A DNA stretch of 64,000 bases from Isoetes taiwanensis (Eukaryota > Streptophyta > Lycopodiopsida > Isoetales > Isoetaceae): positions 18,435,382 to 18,499,381 of the forward strand of contig JAJEKV010000001.1 in NCBI GenBank assembly GCA_021234155.1, given 5' to 3'. Position 1 is the stretch's first letter, and the number at the start of each line of letters is the position of its first letter. Shown one piece after another: positions 22,355 through 34,091 of this stretch. A program made the position numbers and the translations under genes. The notes below the pieces were generated by a model. The model was not told the DNA's origin. It saw only the letters and a program-made list of their open reading frames with translations, and made no database searches.

Positions 22355-25162
22355 TCAAGGCAGCAGCGTTCCCGGTGTATGCCGCGGGTCCACATCGTGT
22401 GCCTCGCACATTCCATAGCGAGAACCACGGGCTTGCTTGTCTTTCAGCAAAGAAGCTTTGAGTCGCCGGCGGGCCCATCGCCACGCTGCCAAAGCAAGGT
22501 TGGGCAGCCGGGCTTCATCCATAGCCACCACCTTCCGGAAGTAAATAATGTGACGTTCAGTAGCGCCCCTCGTAATGGAAGGAAGCTGTCGCCTGGAGCA
22601 AGATCGATATGGGACCGTGGATTTCACTCCCGGTGCCGGGCCAAGAAGGCCTTCGTACCGCTCTAGATCGTTCCAAGTGGTGAGGGATATCGGCCCCCCA
22701 CTTACGCCCCATAGAGGAGGACCCGGTTCAACCAAGGCCCTGAACAAGTGTGCCCTGGTGACCCCATGCATCTGACTCGCCTTGGATTTGTTGTTTTGCA
22801 TTGCATACAGGGCTTTCCACCTGCGGTGACCCGTAACGATGGATGCATCGGTGTGTGGTAGTAGAAAACTCAATGCCCAAATACTTATAAGATCGAGCCA
22901 CCTCCACTACCGCCTGGTAAGTGAATGAGGGAAGGCGTGGAGCGGTGAGGGATGATGGGACCCAATGACACCCTTGTCTTGGCCAAGTTAACTCTCATGT
23001 CGGTGAATTGGCGAAAGTGTCCAAAGCATCCGGTGGCGTTGCATGTCCTCGGGGTATATCGCGAGCAGGTCAACATCATCAGCATATATGAGTTGCCGGA
23101 TTATGTGGTGCATCAACTGGCGCCTCCCGGTGCTCAGCTAGCCATTCTTCTAGCTGGTCAATGTACGCCGAAGAGCTGGGGATAGAGGGCAGCCCCGGCG
23201 CACCCCAATGCTACTAACAACGGGCTCCCCGGCGGTGTGGAGACGGCCGGAGCAAGCCTGCAGATAGTGCGATATATAGCATTCACGCAAGTCGACGGGG
23301 GTCCCTAGGCGTCTCAATCTATCCCACAACTTATCCCGAGGCATCGCGGTCAAAAGCCTTGCGAAATCCACAAAGCAACAAAGATGCAGTCTCGGCGTCG
23401 ATTCGGCTATCCTCTATGAGTGTTCGCAGAGTGAAGATATGGTCAATAGTAGAATGCAGGAAGCCCCGCTGCGTGAGAGCCCGCACTTCTCCATCCTCGC
23501 CCAAAGTGTCAATCAGCTCAAGAATCCGGCAAGCAACTTGGCAAAGGCGAGGCCCGACCATAATGGTGCGATAGTTGGTATCGTGGGGGTCCCCCGCTTT
23601 GTATATGGGCACAACTCTACCGGTAGTCAAAGGCTGGGGAAGCCTTCTTGCAATGCCCCGTTGAAGAGTCTGGAGAACCGGCACCATTGGGGGCCCGGCC
23701 CACTTGAGAAGCTCTGCACGCATACCATCCAAATCTGGCGCCTTCCGGATTGGCGTTCTGGGCCCATTATGACATCCCTTCGGTAATGACCAGTGCTAGG
23801 CCTGTCATGGAGAATGCGGTGCCCGGCTTCCCATTGGGTCATACAAACCGCCGCAAGTATCTCACCCATTGTTCAGGGGTAATATTTCCCTGCGGGCATG
23901 CGGGCTTTACTCAAGACCTTTCTCCGAAGGCCCTAGGGTGGCGATCTAGAAGACCAAACATCATTCTTTGGTGCTCTTGCAAGGTACCCGGCTTTCTTGG
24001 TCTTGAGGAAGGGCGGTATTGACGGACGGCCTGGGCGAATGGTGGGGTCCAAGACTTGGGAGCCATCGTTTTCACTCCGACATTCGTCATCGAACCCGGT
24101 GATTGCGAGGGAAGGTGATTGCAGCCCTGTGGATCGTCGAGGCGGCCTCTCCCAAAGCATCATCCCCTACCCTCGAAGGAGCTGGTTCACCGGGCCGTCT
24201 ATTTGTTGAAGTGTGGGGAGTTGCAGCACTCCCCGCAGCTCATGCTCAAGCATCCTCGCATAGACCGCGATGATCATAGTCCGGGCCGCAAACCGTGGTA
24301 CATGGGGTGTTGGGGCAATGGGTGCTCGGTTGGCTCGCCAATCTATCTGCAAGAACAAGGGGCTGATGGTCGGAGTCTACTTCCTCGTCCAGGCCACTGT
24401 CCCGATTAATCGGAAGTGATCAAGTGTAGGCATTGCTCGCTCGCTAGCACGTAATCCACCACTGCGGGTGCCGCCCCCTGGTTCTCCGTCTACAAGTGAA
24501 GCGGCTGGAGGGGCGGCCCCAGCGTGCCGACCCATTGCAAATGACCGGGTCAAAGATATCGCCCGGCAACGGCGTGCCGCCATCTGCGTGTCACCGGCCG
24601 TCATCCGCCCTTGGCCAAACCATCTCTGCGGGGTCCATTTGCAACACATCCTCGCCTAGAGGTGCTAATTTTGGGATCTCGCTCGCCCACGTGCGGCGCA
24701 TTGAAGTCTCCAAACAACATGACCTTGCCCAATTATGCATCTGGCGTATGTCATCATATAGATCGACATAGGGCTCTGCTTATCCACATCCAAGTGCGTG
24801 TGGTAAAAGTTGCTCTCGGATGTGGGAAGTAGCAAGCCGCCACAAAGAGAGGGCTGCCATCGCCGTTCGCGCGACTTTCGTACCCACAGTATCTGTTGTG
24901 CCTGTCGCCTTGCATGCAGGGGAGACCGATTGGGCCAAGGTCTTGTCCGGTAGTAACACGCAATTCCTCCGTGGTCCTCGTTTCCGGTGCACTCATTGAA
25001 GACGGAGTAGCTACCGGTATCCCGCAAATCGGTAGCCTGTGACCAGCATGTTCCCATGTTTCCATGAGGAAGATAAGGTCCATGTCCATGGCGACGGAAT
25101 TGAGACTGTCCCCCTTCTGCCATGGAAAGCCACGGCAATTCCAGGATACCACGCTGAGGCAC
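22355..25162 (-). pseudogene. LINE ORF2: endonuclease and reverse transcriptase, many frameshifts
   Basis: The endonuclease start is recognisable at 25,152-25,040 (SWNCRGF, then FLMETWEH). Reverse transcriptase pieces lie at 23,732-23,331 (GRVVPIYKAGD and the start of block A, GFRKAFDR) and 23,371-23,150 (GVRRGCPLSP). A post-RT block of the plant L1 type is at 22,873-22,400 (WNDLER, then VVAMDEARLPNLALAAWR). The frames change repeatedly and the catalytic YxDD was not found in a clear frame. Dead copy. Confidence 0.7.
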
Positions 25163-25167
25163 GATCC

Positions 25168-25952
25168 CTATTTAGTGGCATGCATCGCCACTTCAGGTCC
25201 GGTGGTAGTGGTGGTCCCAGGGGGAGCGGAAGATGTGGATGCCTGTGCCGCTGGGGCCCCCTCAGAGGGGACTCGAGGGGCCGGAGTGCCTGCATCCCTG
25301 TTTGGCTGCCTGAATTCCCGCATCCTTCCCCGGACCAGCCCCGCTGCCCCTCCATGTCTGCGGCAGTCCCTGACTTTGGCCAGCTCACGCCTTCGGGTCT
25401 CTTGCTGTGCTGGGGTCAAGTCCCGGTCAACGTACAGAGCCGTCCCCTTCAACTTCCGGCCCTGACGCAGGATGGCCACCCGCTCTGGCACGCTCTCAAC
25501 TGTGAAGATGACCACCCGGGGTGTCCCAGTGGCCCCGAATTCCATGACGCTTCGCCTTTCTAATGGTCACCGGGTGTTGGGAACATCATCCGGTCCAAGA
25601 CCATTATGCGGAGTGGGGAAGTGAGATGTTCTCCGACTCCTCGTCGGGCCTCGCGACTACCACATTGCGGCTCCTGCGTCTCATTCTCGGAGTTTGGGGC
25701 CGCACCGGTGTTGGTTGAGGTGGGTGAGGCATAGGCGGGCCGGCCCCGGGTTGTGGCCCTAACGGATGTCTGATGTGTCCGCGGCATGTGTTCGAGGTTG
25801 ACGTCCCCGTAGGTTGGTGGGTTCGCGGGGGTTGGTATGTTCTTTGGCCGTGGTTTTACGTTCTCCGAGTCCTGAGCTCGGCTCTTGCGGGGCGTTGTCA
25901 TGTCTTGCCATCTCCGCGTGCAATGGCGGAGTTGCTCATGTGCCACCGGCAT
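25168..25952 (-). pseudogene. LINE ORF1, nucleic-acid-binding protein remnant
   Basis: The segment at 25,545-25,168 has the RRM/C-terminal-like order of L1 ORF1 proteins: VVIFTVESVPERVAILRQG, then LKGTALYVDRDLTPAQQETR, then a Pro/Ala/Thr-rich tail ending just upstream of ORF2. The 25,952-25,560 part is Pro/Arg/Thr rich. GC content is much higher than in the flanks. Frames are broken between the two. Confidence 0.55.
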
Positions 25953-26767
25953 GGAGGCCCTTGCCTTCTTCGGGCGCGGCGCGGTAGCTCTAGCTCCTCT
26001 CGTGCTAAATCCTTACTCCGGAGCTTCGGTTACGCACGGCTAGCTTCGGGCGACACGGAATTCTTGTCTCCACGATTGGCGGCCTCGCGGCAGCCTCGGC
26101 GGGGAGGGCGGCTGTGCTCCCGTCGTCGCGTGGCCTTAGCCTCCTCAACCTCGGCACGGATCAGGGGCGGGGTTACGGTGTCTCTGCTCTACGGGTTCTC
26201 GTCCTGCGTCCCGGCTTCCATAGGCTGCCAACCACGGTGTCTACGCCCCCTCATATCGCAAGCTCCTGGCGGTATTGCTGTCGTCAAATTGTAGCAAGTG
26301 GATGCTATCATCACGCTTTGTAAAATGTCTGCGATCCTCCAATTACGTGATTTGTCGTTTTTCGGCACCATGCACCTGCGCAACATCCAGAGATGTTATG
26401 TTCTCCACCCTCGTCGGGAGGCTGCAAAGCGTGCTTTGTTGGCCTCAACCTCGCCACTGGATGCGGCTCCAAGGTTCGACCGGGCGGATTGCTGTATGGC
26501 CCGCTTTGTCGGGTCGGCGGGCCTTGGCTCGGGCCTCCCTCTTCATGGAAGACGTCTCTCCCCCTCGCCGAGGCCTCTTCCTTGGTGGCCCCCGCTTCAT
26601 GGTCTTCCCGAGGAGGGCTCTGCCAGCGTGGGGTCAACCGGTGGTTGGTGTGTTTGGGCCTTCCCAGGATGGGTTGGTGTGGTCTGAGGTAGCTCACCAA
26701 CCAAGTGTGGGTCCACACACGGGACTGTGTCTGTGGCCATGACTTGGGGTATGACTTGGGCGACGAC

Positions 26768-26811
26768 TCCTGGATATCTGGTGTGTACCCACTATCTGGA
26801 GGAATCACAGG
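26768..26811 (+). pseudogene. element B transposase exon remnant and splice donor
   Basis: CCCACTATCTGGAGGAATCA matches element A on its minus strand (CTCACTATCCGGAAGAATCA). It is followed by CAG|GTTAGT, a good donor. This marks where the B gene resumes after the LINE. The intron that follows, to 33,463, has a GTGGTG patch at 26,850-26,900. Confidence 0.5.
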
Positions 26812-27671
26812 TTAGTTTATTTCTGTTATTCATGTTTTCTTAGTTATGGTGCTTAGTGTGGTGGTGCATGTGGTGGTTATTGTGTTGTACAGTGATTGTG
26901 GTGTACTGTATGCAGCATGTGAATTGTGTGTAGTTAACTCTGAAATGTAGCTAAATAATATTTAATGTTTGGAATATTAGAACATGACAGAATTGAGTAT
27001 TTCTTTACTGGGTCTGTGTGTACAGTCTAAAAATATTTGAGAATGACAAATAACTAACTGATCCTAAGAAGTACAAATTTTTGTTGAATAAAGACAAATT
27101 TTTGTCAGATTCAAGTATAGCTCTATTGGAAAGTATAATATATTAGAAAAAGGAGCATATCTTACAAAATTTGGCTTTCCATTGAAAGCTCTGTACCCGA
27201 GAACTAAATTTACATGCATTTCCTAAGCAGCAGGAAATGCTGGTATGACTGGCTCGACTTCTGGTGCATTCAAAATTACTGTTGTCTGCACTAAAGCATC
27301 TAAGCTTTCTGCAGTCATCCCAGAATTTAATAGGATCAGGTTTGCCAGTGCTTCCTGCATCCCCTGGTGGTAAGAACGCAACCGTGCCAGTAATTCCCGC
27401 TGTTGCTGACTCAGAGTCCAAGTGACTAATAACAAATGCACTGGCTGTCTTTGCAGCAGCATGTAACATAAGTTCATGAACCTTGTCTCTGAGCTCACTT
27501 CCTGTCAATCCGACCCCAAAAATAGCCATTGAAGGCCCAGCATCCAGTCTGATGTATGGATTTAGGGTGGCTTCGAATTCAGCAAAGAAGGTGGATTTAG
27601 GCATATCCACCTTCAGACATTGGTCACGAGCCCTGGTTAACATATGCCGAAGGGCCTCCTCGCTCACCCGG

Positions 27672-28544
27672 TGATACAATTCATGTATATTTGGAAAGTT
27701 GTGGCAACACAGAATCATAGAACCATAATGAAATAATAGAACACCGGACTAAAGAAACTTTATTCATGCACAGTTGATATGGCAACACTGTAAAGTCGCT
27801 GTAGCAGTAATTTGTGACCCCCTGTCACCTTTCTGGTCATTACACCCTCATACGGATGAACTAGACTCCACAATTGGGAAACTAGACTCCGAACCGGTTC
27901 CAACGAGGTAAAGGTGGCCGCAATCAGACCTCTGGTTGCCGAGATATGTCCAACCGAAGTTTAGGTTCTATTTATAGATCTCTCTCCGACTTTAGCCTTT
28001 TTTAGCAGGCAGTTGCCTTTTTTTCTCAAAATATCTCCTTGCCTTTAATTAGATTATATCCCGGGGGATTCACATAGTGTAGGCCGTATATACCATGTGA
28101 GTGGACGATAAGGGGTTTTTTTTAACCTAAAGCGTACGAATACGTACGGGAAGGGGTTCTTTAGACCTTAAAAAATCCAATCTCTAGTGATGTATTTCAT
28201 ACGGAAAGGGGTTTTTTAGACTTAAAAAAAAAGCGTATACGAAGGGGTTTTTTATGACCCCTTCCTCGCACATGGCGTATCCCTTATACACTAAGTGGTA
28301 TCCCCGGGGATTATATGACTTATCATATGGGATATTATCTATGATCTTTTTCTCAACCAATAATCATCCCAATGATAGTGCCTCGACCCCTGCCATAAAT
28401 ATCAGTGGTTCTTCACACCCACATGCTATGTTATCCTATGCCCCTTTATATTATTAGGTGACCTTAGGAATAACATTTACATAGTATTTGCCATAATTCC
28501 AATAACCTATTCGCCATGGACCACTCCCCCGTGCTTGCTCCTCA
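27672..28544 (-). repeat. LTR (3' LTR of the element)
   Basis: 873 bp, plus-strand ends TGATACAATTCATG and GTGCTTGCTCCTCA. It has about 150 bases around 28,080-28,300, with repeated AAGGGGTTTTTTA words, that are missing from the other LTR. Confidence 0.85.
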
Positions 28545-30064
28545 AGATAGATCGTCCGTGATCGTCCAAGTACACTCAATTTTAGTCCATCTCTTCTCAA
28601 GAAGGATCAACCCGCGATCATCCAAGATACGCTCCATTTCAATCCATCCCTTCTCAAGATGGATCTTCCATGGTCATCACCAGTCTGAAAGTTTTATAAT
28701 CCCTGCAAAACTCCAGAAGTAGTTACGGATATCCGCGTACTTCCACAGTACGATATATCCCTTGTACATCCATGGTACATTATTATCTTTCATACCTCCG
28801 CGGTACTACTTCATTGTATCGCCACCACGATACAGTGTATCTCCAAGATACAGATGCAACTTTTGTCAAGCCAATTGTGTTGCAATCACAATTACTAGTC
28901 TTCAAAAGTATACATCTTATGCTCTCTTGTTCAAGCCGATTGTGCTGCAGACACAATCACTAGTCTACCAAGAGGCATTCCCTATCTAGTATACCATGTT
29001 CAAGCTAGCTACGTTGCAATCGTAGTCACTAATCGACCATGGGTATACACAACAAAAGTATCTATTCTTTATTCCAAATAAAGAAAAATCAACTTACGAA
29101 CTTTACCCATAAGCCTATCCCATAGGAAACAATTTGAGATTCCGCATCCAAATTTTGTGTCCATATCCTTGACAGCTTATACGTAAAGTATCTTCCCCAA
29201 TGCTTAACACTAAGCAAACCTGCAAATAAGGTCAAGTGTTAATATAGATGACTTTCCAAGTCAAATATTTATATAAATGACCCCCACGGCCAATCAGTCT
29301 CTCAGATCACCACGATCTGACTCTGCAATCCCAAGCAGGATTTTGCGGTTCTTCATACTCAGGCTTAAAGATTGGAATTTACACAGGCTCAAATGACCAA
29401 GATGAACTTCTAGAAATGGCAATAGGTTATGGCGGGTAGTTTGGCAAGCAGAGCTCAATGTTTTGCAGCAATGGTTTACTTGTCTCCATGACAAGCTATT
29501 TGTCTCCATGACAACTCATCTCCATGATAAACTACTTGTCTCCATGACAAGATTTTCCATGACAACCCAGCAGTCACCCTTATTACTCTATAATCCCTAA
29601 AGGATCATAGAAGTTTCCCCAATAATCCGAACTCGTTCACAACAAGTCGGTCCATATACTTCGAGCATTCTCCATGAAAGCACCGAGTTTTCTCTGCTAC
29701 TGATGCTCCAGATTCGCTTGCAGCAATAGTCATCAAATCCACCTCAGTTCATTAACTGCTCTAATGTTGAAATCATACAATTTCCCTTCATGTATAAAAG
29801 CTTTTACTCCATTAAGATAATCCAAATCTGTTCTTGTGAACCCCAAAATGATAATCTCCCCTTCATTCCGTTGCCATGCTCCAGCAAAATAAGAACTAAT
29901 AGTAGTTCTTGCAGCATATACAAGAACAATAATCTTTATGGCCCTCTGAGAAATTCCTAACTCCATCGTTTCTGATCTCTTTACTTCCTCTCACCGATTA
30001 GTGAGTCCAAATTCCACTGGTGATCCCATTCCCCTTTGGTTCCCAAAAGAATCGCAAACCTCCA

Positions 30065-30075
30065 CTCTGATACCA
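30065..30075 (-). other. primer binding site, initiator-Met tRNA
   Basis: Minus-strand TGGTATCAGAG begins two bases after the LTR end (30,078), the usual site for plant LTR elements primed by tRNA-iMet. Confidence 0.85.
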
Positions 30076-30077
30076 CT

Positions 30078-31985
30078 TGATACAATTCATGTATATTTGG
30101 GAAGTTGTGGCAACACAGAATCATAGAACCATAATGAAATAATGTCATCGATTCGCGTAGCGAATCGGTATTCTTGCACGAGACGAGCATGCATGCATGG
30201 CATGCGTCGCATGCATGCATCGCATGCATTTTTAGGCCGTTCATTAGGTTGGGGATCGCTACTTATTGCAGAGTTCTTCATCGACGTTTCATCGGCGCTT
30301 TCTCATCTCTCAGCAGTATCCATGGCTTCTATTTTTTGATCTCATGCGGAGGAGGGGCTTCTTCTTGCATGAGCTACTCTTTCTTGGCCGTTCCTATCCT
30401 TTCTAACCTCTTCTATCGTTGCCCTTTTGTCCGGCATAGGATCTTCAACCTTTCTCCTCGGATCTAGGATTTGAAGTTCTCTGGTATCGGGATGTTGTTG
30501 GTTTCATGCGAGTCGCAGTGCAAGAATGTCATCGATTCGCGTAGGAATCGGTATTCTTGCACGAGACGAGCATGCATGCATGGCATGCGTCGCATGCATA
30601 CATCGCATGCATTTTTAGGCCGTTCATTAGGTTGGGGATCGCTACTTATTGCGAGTTCTTCATCGGCGTTTCATCGGTAGCTTTCTCATCTCGCCGGTAT
30701 CCATGGCTCCCACCCTTCCCCTTAAAATTGTTATTTGTATGTTCATAATTGTTTTAATTGTCGCGTGGCATGCGTGACCAGCCCCTCGCTTTTTCGAGGT
30801 GTAAATGTTGTTTTTTGTCGCGTGGCTCGCTTTTCGAGGTTTTTTCTCTATTGGTTTTTCTGTTGGTGATGTGTCGGTCCGGGGTGAATTTTCAAATGAC
30901 CAAGATGCTAGAAATGGCAATAGGTTTGGCGAGGTTTTTCTCGGTATTCTCTGTGGAGCGTGGGTTTTTTTTGTGGGAACGTTTAGCAACCCTACGTTGT
31001 CCAAGCCCCTTGTCGAGATTTTATCGCTAGGGTTTTTCTTCGAAAACCCGAAAGGGCGGGGTTTTTTAATCCCGGCGATAAGCTCTCGGCAGGTACACTA
31101 GCCAACATCTGTAGCACACAATTTTATTTGGGGTCCAGGTGTTACAACTGGATATTCCCTATGTTTTTCATTTTTTGGGTAGCCTGCGATGTGCAGCTAC
31201 CCACCCTATACTATTGTAGAAAAACTGCTGAGATGAATGAAAAGCCTATCTATCGGGATGTTGTTGGTTTCATGCGAGTCCCAGTGCAAGAATAGAAAAG
31301 AAACTTTATTCATGCACAGTTGATATGGCAGCACCATTAACCACCCAACCGGATCCACTGGGTTATGGCAAAACACAAGTGCTCATTGGCAAATACAAAG
31401 CTCTGGCGTTTGGCTTAATGGCCCTCCAAGCTAGTCTCACTACTCCAAGTAGCCACAGATCAGAAAGTAATTGCAAATCTGTAAAGTCGTTGTAGCAGTA
31501 ATTTGTGATCTCATGTCACCTTTTCGGTCATTACGCCCTAATACAGACGAACTAGGATATCTGCTGCCACAATTCGGAAACTAGACTCCGAGCTGGTTCC
31601 AATGAGGTAAAGGTCGCAGCAATCGGACCTCTGGTTGCCGAGATATGTCCAACTGAAGTTTAGGTTCTATTTATAGATCTCTCTGCGACTTTAGCCGTTT
31701 TTAGCAGGCAGTTGCCTTTTTTTCTCAAAATATCTCCTTGCCTTTAATTAGATTATATGACTTATCATATGGGATATTATCTATGATCTTTTTCTCAACC
31801 AATAATCATCCCAATGATAGTGCCTCGACCCCTTCTATAAATATCAGTGGTTCTTCACACCCACATGCTATGTTATCCTATGCCCCTTTATATTATTAGG
31901 TGACCTTAGGAATAACATTTACATAGCATTTGCCATAATTCCAATAACCTATTCGCCGTGGACCACTCCCCCGTGCTTGCTCTCA
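30078..31985 (-). repeat. LTR (5' LTR, split by an insertion at 30,144-31,293)
   Basis: The LTR sequence at 30,078-30,143 and 31,294-31,985 matches 27,672-28,544. Right end TCTCA at 31,981-31,985. Confidence 0.8.
30144..31293 (+). mobile_element. insertion made of two related units inside the LTR
   Basis: Unit 1 is 30,144-30,527 and unit 2 is 30,528-31,293. Both begin GTCATCGATTCGCGTAG, pass through a GCATGCATG-rich palindromic stretch, and end GTTTCATGCGAGTC, three bases, GTGCAAGAAT. The start (TATTCTTGCAC) and end (GTGCAAGAAT) are inverted, and AAT flanks the insertion. Unit 2 also has a LINE-3'-like hairpin block at 31,027-31,080 (GAAAACCC, then GGGCGGGGTTTTTTAATCC). No coding sequence is supported. 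Confidence 0.55.
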
Positions 31986-32219
31986 CCCGGGGTAGGCCAT
32001 ACCCGTATTGAGCTCTGAACATCCCTACCATTGCCGGAATGAACTTGTTCGCTTGAGAATGAAACGCCAAAAATCAGATGCAGGAACAGGATTTAGGACC
32101 CAGATCATTTTCTAATGATTAGGAGAGGAATGTAATTATTATCAAGGTGTATGAATTTCAGAAATGTTATGAGAGCATGCTAGGCAGATTTTTTATGTCA
32201 GACGAAATAGGATAAAAGT

Positions 32220-32619
32220 GATGTGATGTGATGTGTGGTGTGGTGTGGTGTCGTGATGATGTGGTGTGGTGTGGTGCGGGGTGCATTATGTCTATGGTGT
32301 CATGGGTGTGTGCATGTTAAATGTATGATATGTGTGGATTCAATTTTATTTATTCTCCCTCCTCACCCCACCACATCCCATCATCTATCTCACCACCATA
32401 GACTACCACCACATCTTTGCGACCACCACATTTATCACCACATTTCAGACACACCATCTCCCACCAGCACATGCGCCACATTGTCCATTACCACCACACT
32501 CCACCACACGCCACCATATTCCACACCACACCCCTCCACCACACTCCACCATATCCCACACCACACCCCTCTACCACACTCCACCACCACCACACTCAAC
32601 CATGTACCACACCACACCC
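32220..32619. repeat. GTGGTG then CACCAC arrays (element B intron)
   Basis: 32,222-32,282 is GTGGTG-rich, and 32,390-32,619 is CACCAC-rich on the plus strand. Long Thr/His/Pro ORFs here are repeat artefacts. This corresponds to the intronic array of element A. Confidence 0.85.
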
Positions 32620-32852
32620 CCCGGGGGGTGGACTTATACATAAGGGGGGTATGGCATCTGCGTTCGGAGGGTATCAAAAACCCCTTGTATACACAATTTT
32701 AAAAGGCAATTTGACCCCTCGTGTATAGATATTGCTCCAAATCGGTGCCTAAAACACCCCTAACCCTAAGTATACGCACGCTAAATGGTCCAAAAACACC
32801 CCTCCGTTGAACTCTCATGGGTTATACGCTGATCAAAGGTGAATCCCCCGGG
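32620..32852. mobile_element. 233-bp MITE, hAT-like
   Basis: Inverted ends CCCGGGGG and CCCCCGGG; flanked by the 8-bp repeat CCACACCC (32,612-32,619 and 32,853-32,860). It interrupts the CACCAC array. The interior has GTATAC-type words and no ORF. An 8-bp duplication with short inverted ends suggests a hAT-type parent, though in a simple-repeat target the duplication is less informative. Confidence 0.6.
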
Positions 32853-33430
32853 CCACACCCCTCCACCACACTCCACCACCACCACCACACTCCACCACAC
32901 CACATCACACCACACTCCCCACAACACCACACCACACACCACCACCACCACACCCCACCACCACACTCCTCCAAAGACCACCACACTCACACCACACCAC
33001 ACCACCGCCACCACCACAACCCACCACCACACTCCACCACACCACATCATACCACAACACACCACCACCACCACCACCACCACCACACCCCACCACCACC
33101 ACTCAATTGTATGCTTTCAATTGAGTCTTTGCCGCATCAATTAAATATGTCCTTGCAACCTTAGAACAAGTTATCATCATTGCTAATAGCATTTGGTTTC
33201 AGGTCAAACACACCACCACCACACTCCACCACCCTGCACAATGTCCTACAACTCCTTGCTACCACCACACATTTGGTGTATGGTGTGCGGTGAATGGTGT
33301 GGTGTGTTGGGGTGTGGTGTGTGGTGGAGTGTGGTGTGGTGTGTGGTAACATACACAACACTAAGGTGCTCGTTCTGGTGAATATGATGAGTGTGGGGCA
33401 TGGTATGGTGCATGGTTTGGTGTGGTATAC
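32853..33430. repeat. CACCAC and GTGGTG arrays, continued
   Basis: 32,853-33,102 is CACCAC/ACCACCACC-rich; 33,206-33,240 is similar; 33,275-33,425 switches to GTGGTG. The strand switch makes a potential large inverted repeat. Non-coding. Confidence 0.85.
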
Positions 33431-33463
33431 ACATCCTAACAGTTTAGTGTTCAATTCATGCAG

Positions 33464-33982
33464 ATGCTATTGTTCAAGAGGTTCAAGGACCAACATCCAG
33501 AAATTAAGATTCGTCTTCGAGCTTTTGAGAAGCTAAAGCCCTGGTTTGTTGTGAAATTGAAGGACTTCAATAGTTGCTGTTGCATTCAGCACGTGAGGAT
33601 GCAAATGCTAGTGAATGGACTCAATGGGATGAGAACCAAACATCCGAAGAATTGCATTTGCACCTGCGATGTTTGTAGATCACATGAACTTGGTCAATGC
33701 AGGGCACACCAGCATAAAATTGCAAGTACAAGAAGTCTGTGGAGATCTATATTGTGTCCAAAGAGTGAATTAGATGAGTTTCACAAGAAGGCGTGCATCC
33801 TTGGAGATTGTGAGCTGTGTGGAATCAAGAAGTTTCAGATCTGTCCCATGGAAGAAAGTGGCAGTAACAGGAAAGTGAAATGGGAGTACATTGACTATGA
33901 AAAAGACAACGTCTCAAGTTCTAGTAGGAGACTGACTCATCAGTACAATGAGACAAAACCCAAGAAGTCGCATTTAATTAAA
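33464..33982 (+). pseudogene. element B transposase, Cys-rich exon 5' of the Pack element
   Basis: Acceptor TTCATGCAG precedes. The product reads FKDQHPEIKIRLRAFEKLKP, then a zinc-finger-like region with CxCxxC (CICTCDVC) and a second Cys set (CILGDCELCGIKKFQIC). It is broken at LIK within TTTAATTAAA (33,973-33,982), the target site of the inserted element. The continuation is at 41,451. Confidence 0.75.
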
Positions 33983-34091
33983 GTGGGTCAAATCTCGAAA
34001 TTTGAGACTCGGACTGAAAATGGGACTCATACTAATTTTTATTTCTTGAATTGAATGCTTGAATAGATTTTTTTCTTAATCAAACAACAAT

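Larger units (their letters stand above)
21666..26767 (-). mobile_element. L1-like LINE, ~5.1 kb, inserted in element B
   Basis: On the minus strand the 3' end is a (TATTC)n tail (plus-strand GAATA repeats, 21,666-21,720), preceded by a conserved 3' segment with the hairpin CCCCGAAAACCCTTCGGGG (near 21,812-21,830). ORF1-like and ORF2-like remnants follow toward 26 kb. The right boundary near 26,767 is inferred from where element B sequence resumes by comparison with element A; no clean target duplication was found. Confidence 0.8.
27672..31985 (-). mobile_element. non-autonomous LTR retrotransposon (minus orientation)
   Basis: Flanked by the 5-bp duplication CCCGG (27,667-27,671 and 31,986-31,990) and bounded by TG..CA. 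Reading on the minus strand, the 5' LTR (31,985-30,078) is itself interrupted. A primer site for initiator-Met tRNA follows, then 1.5 kb of internal DNA without gag-pol, then the 3' LTR (28,544-27,672). A 77-codon ORF at 29,966-29,733 close to the primer site has no known domain. Size and lack of pol fit a LARD/TRIM-like element mobilised in trans. Confidence 0.85.
27223..32070 (-). pseudogene. element B antisense accessory gene, split by an LTR retrotransposon
   Basis: Coding blocks at about 32,070-31,991 and 27,666-27,223 join in frame across the LTR element (a Met/Phe-rich start, then ARDQCLKVDMPKSTFFAEFE). Next come SELRDKVHELMLHAAAKTAS and, after a frame change near 27,440, SQQQRELLARLRSYHQGMQE and a terminal Pro/Ala-rich stretch ending at 27,223. 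The last two blocks resemble the product of 12,589-12,855 in element A. The gene lies antisense inside a large intron of the B transposase. Function unknown. Confidence 0.45.

Noticed and set aside
29388-29440. Similarity to 30,889-30,940 as a target duplication
   Set aside because: About 45 bp with gaps, inside two different repeat units; more likely shared repeat ancestry.
32235-33164. Long Thr/Pro/His and Val/Gly ORFs
   Set aside because: They are translations of CACCAC/GTGGTG simple repeats in several frames at once.
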